Assembly (NCBI GenBank): GCA_026389675.1
Contig: JAPLHJ010000171.1
Coordinates: forward strand, 1 to 10,444
Source of the DNA: Chloroflexota bacterium
GTDB lineage: Bacteria; Chloroflexota; Dehalococcoidia; GIF9; UBA5629
Direction of reading: 5' to 3'
Length of the DNA: 10,444 bases
Shown here: piece after piece, positions 7,286-10,444 of the stretch
Layout of the letters: each line of letters starts with the position of its first letter
Numbering within the stretch: the stretch's first letter is position 1
Position numbers and translations under genes: made by a program
The notes under the pieces: generated by a model
What the model was told of the DNA's origin: nothing
Seen by the model: only the letters and a program-made list of their open reading frames with translations
Databases searched by the model: none

Positions 7286-8566
7286 TCATATCTGATAGCG
7301 GCGCGGGCTCTTGCTCTTCACAGTCTCCCCGCTTTCTACGGTTTTGGTGAGGAAATCCGATGCCTCCACCCTGGGCTCGATCTTACAATTCCTGCCTATG
7401 GTTACCTCGGATGGTATCCTGGTGCCTTTGCCTACCAGCGTAATACCGGTTTTAAGGTAATCAGGTTCCTCCTTATTAGGTGTGAAATCATCGCCGGAGC
7501 CGATATGGCAGCCGCGGCTGACCCATACCTGCTTATCAATGATGCATTTTTCAATGACTGTGCCGCGGCCGATGGTCGTATCTTCAAAGATGATGGAGTC
7601 TTTCACCACGGCGTCTTCTTCGATGAAAACCCGGGGTGAAATAATTGAATCGATAACCGTGCCATTGACGATGGCGCCGTTACAGATCAAGGCCCGGTTG
7701 ATAGTGGCATGCGGTCCCAGCTTGGCCGGAGGATACCCCTGGACGATTGTCCGTATCTCGTTCTCAGGGTTATAAAGGTTCAATTCAGGCAGGTCTGCTA
7801 TCAGGTCCATATTGGCCTGCCAGTAGGCCTCCACGGTGCCCACGTCGCGCCAGTACCCGCGGAACCTGAAACCGTAAACCTGGTATTTGCTGATCAGGCC
7901 GGGCAGCACATCGTGGCCGAAATCATGGCCGGTTTCACTGCCGGACGTTTCCTCCAGCGCATCTATCAGCACCTTTTTATTGAATATGTATATGCCCATG
8001 GAAGCCAGCCTGCTCTTGGCAGTCCTGGGCTTCTCCTCAAAATTTACAATACGCTCGTTATGATCCAGCGTTATAATTCCGAACCGCGAAGTATCTTCAT
8101 GCGGCACCTCATAGACTGCTACCGAGACATCGGCCTGGCGGTTGCGGTGGGAGGCCAGCATCTGATCATAACGCATACTGTATATGTGGTCGGCTGACAA
8201 AACCAGTATCTCATCTACGCGCTGGTCGATAATGTAATAAAGGTTCTGGTACACGGCATCAGCTGTGCCTTTATACCAATTCCGCTGCGAACGGCTGAGG
8301 AAAGGCTGCAGCATCACAATCCCACCCCTCTCCCGGTCCATATCCCACGGCCTGCCCACTCCCACATGTTGCGCGAGCGAACGCGGGTTGAACTGCGTCA
8401 GCACTGCCACGTTATATATTCCCGAGTTAGCGCAGTTGCTCAGCGTGAAATCGATGATGCGGTATTTCCCGCCGAAGGGAACGGCCGGCTTGGCGCGCTC
8501 CGCAGCCAAAACGCTCAAACGCTCACTTGCGCCACCGGCCAGGATAACGGCCAAAACCCTTCTCAT
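7286..8566 (-). CDS. glgC: Glucose-1-phosphate adenylyltransferase (ADP-glucose pyrophosphorylase)
   Basis: This enzyme makes ADP-glucose and pyrophosphate from ATP and glucose 1-phosphate, the committed step of bacterial glycogen synthesis. At 426 residues it has the family length. The N-terminal nucleotidyltransferase domain shows LAGGASERL (9-17), RAKPAVPFGGKYRIIDF (24-40), a GTADAVYQN segment (100-108), SADHIY (124-129, D126 metal/catalytic Asp), FEEKP (176-180, K179 at the glucose 1-phosphate site) and YWRDVGT (238-244). The C-terminal part from about 280 has the hexapeptide-like repeats of a left-handed beta-helix. The nucleotide loop reads GGASERL instead of the commoner GGxGTRL, a variant that I recall from other bacterial GlgC proteins. 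It is the first gene of the glucan unit, with a good promoter 30-58 nt upstream of the ATG. No convincing Shine-Dalgarno is present; a G-run lies about 11 nt upstream. Allosteric control by sugar phosphates is usual for the family but cannot be read here. Confidence 0.97.
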   Translation of the reverse strand: MRRVLAVILAGGASERLSVLAAERAKPAVPFGGKYRIIDFTLSNCANSGIYNVAVLTQFNPRSLAQHVGVGRPWDMDRERGGIVMLQPFLSRSQRNWYKGTADAVYQNLYYIIDQRVDEILVLSADHIYSMRYDQMLASHRNRQADVSVAVYEVPHEDTSRFGIITLDHNERIVNFEEKPRTAKSRLASMGIYIFNKKVLIDALEETSGSETGHDFGHDVLPGLISKYQVYGFRFRGYWRDVGTVEAYWQANMDLIADLPELNLYNPENEIRTIVQGYPPAKLGPHATINRALICNGAIVNGTVIDSIISPRVFIEEDAVVKDSIIFEDTTIGRGTVIEKCIIDKQVWVSRGCHIGSGDDFTPNKEEPDYLKTGITLVGKGTRIPSEVTIGRNCKIEPRVEASDFLTKTVESGETVKSKSPRRYQI

Positions 8567-8595
8567 ATCTTATATCGCCCCCATACTTCACCCCA

Positions 8596-8624
8596 ATTTT
8601 AACCAAATACCGGGCAATTGTCGA
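8596..8624 (-). promoter_or_regulatory. Predicted sigma70 promoter of the glgC operon
   Basis: Read on the minus strand, TCGACA (8624-8619; five of six match TTGACA) is followed by a spacer of exactly 17 nt and TAAAAT (8601-8596; five of six match TATAAT). The expected start of transcription is near 8589, giving a leader of about 22 nt before the glgC ATG. The box pair falls in the only sizeable gap between holA and the glucan genes, where a promoter would be expected. It is a prediction from consensus only. Confidence 0.6.
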
Positions 8625-8673
8625 CAGCTATGAATCAGCCGACACGTTCAAATTACACCAAACCACTCGTGCC

Positions 8674-9678
8674 CTATTTACAAAGTTCGATGACCAGCAG
8701 GTCAAGCGCCAGGTCGTCCTCATATTTCCCGGTTTTGATCGCCACGTCTATATCCAGCAGCGCGTGAAAAGCTTTGCGCAGCCTGGCCATGGTAAATATC
8801 CTGGCTTGCTTGAAGGTTTTATCCAGCGGATATCTGGGATGCAGGCCCAGGTGTTCCCGTATCTCCGGTTGCGGCAGGCCCTGGAGCTCCTTGACGCGCA
8901 GGATAATAGTCAGTTGCCTTTCGATCATACTGAGTATCTGCTGCGGCGCAGTTCCATACAGCAGCATCCTGTGCAGCATAAGCTGCGCCTCCTTGATCCT
9001 TCCCTCCAGCACAGCATCCACCAGCGCAAAGATGTTCTCCTCCCTGGCGAAGCTGGTGATCTCCCTGACATCCGTTTCACTTATCTCCCTGTCCTGGCAA
9101 TATGTCATCAGCTTATTCATCTCCCCTGACAACGACCATAAATCGCCGCCGATGTAGTCCGCCAGCAAGGCCACAGCCGCAGGGGATACCCTGGCGCCAT
9201 TTGTTAGCGCATAGTCTTTTATCCAGGCGGTCAGTTCCCTGCCTTTCATCTCGCTCAATTGCATCACCTTATCGGCCACGGGCGAAAGCGCTTTGACCAG
9301 CGGGTTGGCAGACCGGGTATCAAGGTCCGGTTCAAACATGACCAGCACGGTAGATGCAGGCATACCTTTGATATGGTCACTTAACCCCTGCCATTCTTTG
9401 AGGTTCTGGTTGCCGTCATCACCGCTGCCGCCGTTGGCACGCGTCTGCTTTTCTCCGGGCTGGAAGCGTTTAAGCAGCCCTTCCACAATGATGAGCCTGC
9501 TGGGCGCCATAAAGGGTACCACGTTACAGACATCGCTGAGCGCCCTGGTGGTCAGCTTGCGGCCATCCAGCGACGTGGTATTAACCGATACCATATCCGG
9601 GCTGCCCAAACCGGCCTTAATATCATTCAAAGCCGCCTGGCAGCGGTAGCTGTCATCTCCATATATTATATAAAACAT
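8674..9678 (-). CDS. holA: DNA polymerase III delta subunit
   Basis: The delta subunit opens the beta sliding clamp within the clamp-loader complex during replication. The 334-residue length fits the family. Evidence is the N-terminal FYIIYGDDSYRCQAAL, the strand-helix pattern SRLIIVEGLLKRF near 60-72, STVLVMFEPDLDTRS near 109-123, LLADYIGGDLWSLSGEMNKL near 176-195 (the family's GxDLxxLxxExxKL signature), ITSFAREENIFALVDAVLEG near 218-237, and the final DDLALDLLVIELC, typical of HolA. A Gly/Asn/Asp-rich linker (about 74-94) is inserted in the N-terminal domain and is probably a surface loop. The ATG has a clear GGAG 4 nt upstream. The gene is divergent from the PRC-barrel gene on the plus strand and lies 107 nt before glgC. 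Nothing links it functionally to glycogen. A read-through transcript is possible, since no terminator is seen after it. Confidence 0.95.
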   Translation of the reverse strand: MFYIIYGDDSYRCQAALNDIKAGLGSPDMVSVNTTSLDGRKLTTRALSDVCNVVPFMAPSRLIIVEGLLKRFQPGEKQTRANGGSGDDGNQNLKEWQGLSDHIKGMPASTVLVMFEPDLDTRSANPLVKALSPVADKVMQLSEMKGRELTAWIKDYALTNGARVSPAAVALLADYIGGDLWSLSGEMNKLMTYCQDREISETDVREITSFAREENIFALVDAVLEGRIKEAQLMLHRMLLYGTAPQQILSMIERQLTIILRVKELQGLPQPEIREHLGLHPRYPLDKTFKQARIFTMARLRKAFHALLDIDVAIKTGKYEDDLALDLLVIELCK

Positions 9679-9785
9679 CTTGCTCCGTTATCTGCGTAAT
9701 TAAACCTTACTTGCCCGGCCGACTATTAATTGTATAATAATGAGGGGAAATACAGTACCCCGAGTCATGTCGCAGCGGAGGTAAT
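9679..9785. promoter_or_regulatory. Divergent intergenic region holA / PRC-barrel gene
   Basis: This 107-nt gap separates the holA start (minus) from the PRC-barrel start (plus), so it must carry initiation signals in both directions unless transcription enters from outside. It is AT-rich at 9690-9745. The plus-facing promoter is described separately. On the minus strand, possible -10 boxes are TACAAT and TTTAAT, but neither has a convincing -35 at proper spacing. A 4-bp GGGG/CCCC inverted pair around 9743-9761 is too short to call an operator. Confidence 0.45.
9711..9738 (+). promoter_or_regulatory. Predicted sigma70 promoter of the plus-strand PRC-barrel gene
   Basis: TTGCCC (9711-9716; four of six match the -35 consensus) is followed by a 16-nt spacer and a perfect TATAAT (9733-9738). 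The start of transcription would be near 9745, leaving a leader of about 40 nt that ends with GGAGGT (9777-9782) just before the ATG at 9786. This is a consensus match without experimental support. Confidence 0.55.
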
Positions 9786-10025
9786 ATGCTGGTTAAGAAA
9801 TTATTGGGCAAGGAAGTTATCGGTTCAGGCGGTGACAAAATCGGGAAAATTGCCGACCTGGAGATAGATTTAGTATCGGCTAAAGTAAAAAATGCGGTGA
9901 TAAGCTCCGGATTTAATAAGAGATATAAAATCAAACTTGAAGACATCATCACGGCAGGCGATACGGTAATTTTAAGGCTGAGCGAAAATGACCTTAAGAA
10001 GGCCGCGGAAAAGTCTAAAAAATAG
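9786..10025 (+). CDS. small PRC-barrel domain protein (copy B)
   Basis: This 79-residue protein is a single PRC-barrel-like domain and a paralogue of the copy inside the glucan operon. The two share GKEVI near the N terminus, an IG pair, the exact hexapeptide DLEIDL, a GF-x-K turn and a closing GD-x-V-x-L strand. This copy ends in a lysine-rich tail (KKAAEKSKK) that copy A lacks, so it is more basic at the C terminus. No signal peptide, membrane segment or cysteine is present. The start is well supported by GGAGGT, although the 3-4 nt spacing to ATG is short. A consensus promoter precedes it. Downstream, mrp follows after 98 nt on the same strand. The function is unknown: the family usually mediates protein contacts or assembly. 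Confidence 0.85.
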   Translation: MLVKKLLGKEVIGSGGDKIGKIADLEIDLVSAKVKNAVISSGFNKRYKIKLEDIITAGDTVILRLSENDLKKAAEKSKK

Positions 10026-10045
10026 CTGCGCTGTTAAATACAAGG

Positions 10046-10061
10046 TCCGCCACATGGCGGA
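10046..10061 (+). repeat. Short perfect inverted repeat downstream of the PRC-barrel gene
   Basis: TCCGCCA and TGGCGGA form perfect 7-nt arms around a central CA, 20 nt after the PRC-barrel stop codon. The hairpin is GC-rich, but the following bases (TTAGCCACAT) contain no T-run, so it is not a standard intrinsic terminator. It may be an mRNA 3' end structure or a small operator. Confidence 0.4.
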
Positions 10062-10062
10062 T

Positions 10063-10091
10063 TAGCCACATATTCTGCATACCGTTATCAT
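10063..10091 (+). promoter_or_regulatory. Possible weak promoter for mrp
   Basis: TAGCCA (10063-10068, four of six) is separated by 17 nt from TATCAT (10086-10091, five of six). Transcription would start near 10098, about 26 nt before the mrp TTG codon. The match is modest, and mrp could instead be read from the PRC-barrel promoter. Confidence 0.25.
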
Positions 10092-10123
10092 TTATCGTAC
10101 GACCGCATAACCGGAGGATTATT

Positions 10124-10444
10124 TTGCTGAGTCAAGAAAAAATTAAAGAGGCGCTCGCCGACGTGCTTGTCCCCGGCATCCGGCGCAGCCTTACCGACTT
10201 AAACCTGGTCCGGGATATAGAACTTGGCGGCGGCAAGGTGGTAATCACACTGGCCTCTACAGCGCTCGATGAAGACGCGCAAAGGTGGGTGAAAGAAAAG
10301 GCGGCGTCCGTGGTTAAACAAATCGCTGACAAGGCTGCTATCGAGGTAGTTTTTAGCGAAAAAAGGCCGCTTGAGATAAACCGTGTCAAGCACGTCATCG
10401 CCGTCATGAGCGGCAAAGGCGGTGTGGGCAAGTCGCTGGTCACC
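10124..10444 (+). CDS. mrp: Mrp/ApbC-type P-loop ATPase, iron-sulfur carrier family (N-terminal part, cut by window edge)
   Basis: Mrp/ApbC/NBP35 proteins bind and transfer iron-sulfur clusters in the cytoplasm, using a MinD-like ATPase. The 107 visible codons give a MIP18/DUF59-like N-terminal domain (about 5-80; EALADVL, SLTDLNLVRDIEL, GGKVVITLAS) and then VKHVIAVMSGKGGVGKS, the deviant Walker A motif at 97-104 typical of this class. The start is TTG at 10124, chosen because GGAGG lies 6 nt upstream and the protein begins MLSQEKIKEAL in register with the family; no nearby ATG fits. The domain is unusual: the normal DPE motif reads VPG (16-18), and the TxxxCP cysteine is replaced in TLASTALDED, so no cysteine occurs in the visible part. 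The C-terminal CxxC that binds the cluster would be off the window. Membership of the ATPase class is certain; the cluster-carrier role is inferred from the domain pair. Confidence 0.9.
   Translation, partial: MLSQEKIKEALADVLVPGIRRSLTDLNLVRDIELGGGKVVITLASTALDEDAQRWVKEKAASVVKQIADKAAIEVVFSEKRPLEINRVKHVIAVMSGKGGVGKSLVT

Noticed and set aside
7709..8197. Open frame of 162 codons on the plus strand
   Set aside because: It is antisense to the catalytic half of glgC, where every GlgC motif is intact. It has no recognisable domain.
10046..10061. Hairpin as a rho-independent terminator for the PRC-barrel gene
   Set aside because: The stem is good, but no T-run follows it, so it does not meet the usual criteria.
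10132..10443. Minus-strand open frame of 103 codons at the right edge
   Set aside because: It is antisense to the Mrp N terminus, whose MIP18 and Walker A sequences are clear on the plus strand.
1..10444. CRISPR array, tRNA, rRNA, insertion sequence or phage genes
   Set aside because: No spaced direct repeats, cloverleaf-like or ribosomal segments, transposase or integrase motifs were seen; the window is densely packed with housekeeping and metabolic genes.

Overview
This 10.4 kb window is chromosomal DNA from a bacterium. It shows no phage, transposon, CRISPR or RNA gene. Nearly every base is coding: eight genes lie head to tail on the minus strand (holA, glgC, glgA, a ROK sugar kinase, a short GH57 enzyme, a small PRC-barrel protein, a long GH57 enzyme, mutS), and two lie on the plus strand at the right end (a second PRC-barrel protein and mrp). 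mutS runs off the left edge and mrp off the right edge. The organism is inferred, with low to moderate confidence, to be an anaerobic or thermophile-related bacterium, perhaps of the Chloroflexota (Dehalococcoidia-like). The grounds are the GlgC N-terminal motif variant (GGASERL), the use of archaeal-type GH57 enzymes, the small PRC-barrel proteins and moderate GC. No marker gene settles this.

The core is a compact alpha-glucan (glycogen) operon, about 1100-8566 on the minus strand. GlgC makes ADP-glucose and GlgA polymerises it. A ROK kinase probably phosphorylates free glucose. Two different GH57 enzymes probably remodel or degrade the glucan: one closely resembles archaeal 4-alpha-glucanotransferase, and the other belongs to an uncharacterised GH57 subgroup. 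No GH13 branching enzyme (GlgB), debranching enzyme (GlgX) or phosphorylase is present in the window, so the short GH57 protein is a natural candidate for a missing step. Coupling is tight: 14 bp overlap glgA/ROK, 4 bp ATGA overlap ROK/short GH57, 40 nt to the PRC-barrel gene, overlap or near-abutment PRC/long GH57, and 17 nt to mutS. A good sigma70-type promoter (TCGACA, 17 nt, TAAAAT) sits in the 107-nt gap just upstream of glgC and separates the glucan unit from holA.

At the right, holA (DNA polymerase III delta subunit) is divergent from a second, paralogous PRC-barrel gene. Their 107-nt intergenic region contains a perfect TATAAT box facing the plus strand. Next comes the start of an Mrp/ApbC-type P-loop ATPase whose MIP18-like N-terminal domain lacks the usual DPE and cysteine residues. 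The feature most worth a second look is the pairing of PRC-barrel proteins and two GH57 enzymes inside a glycogen operon that also feeds mutS.
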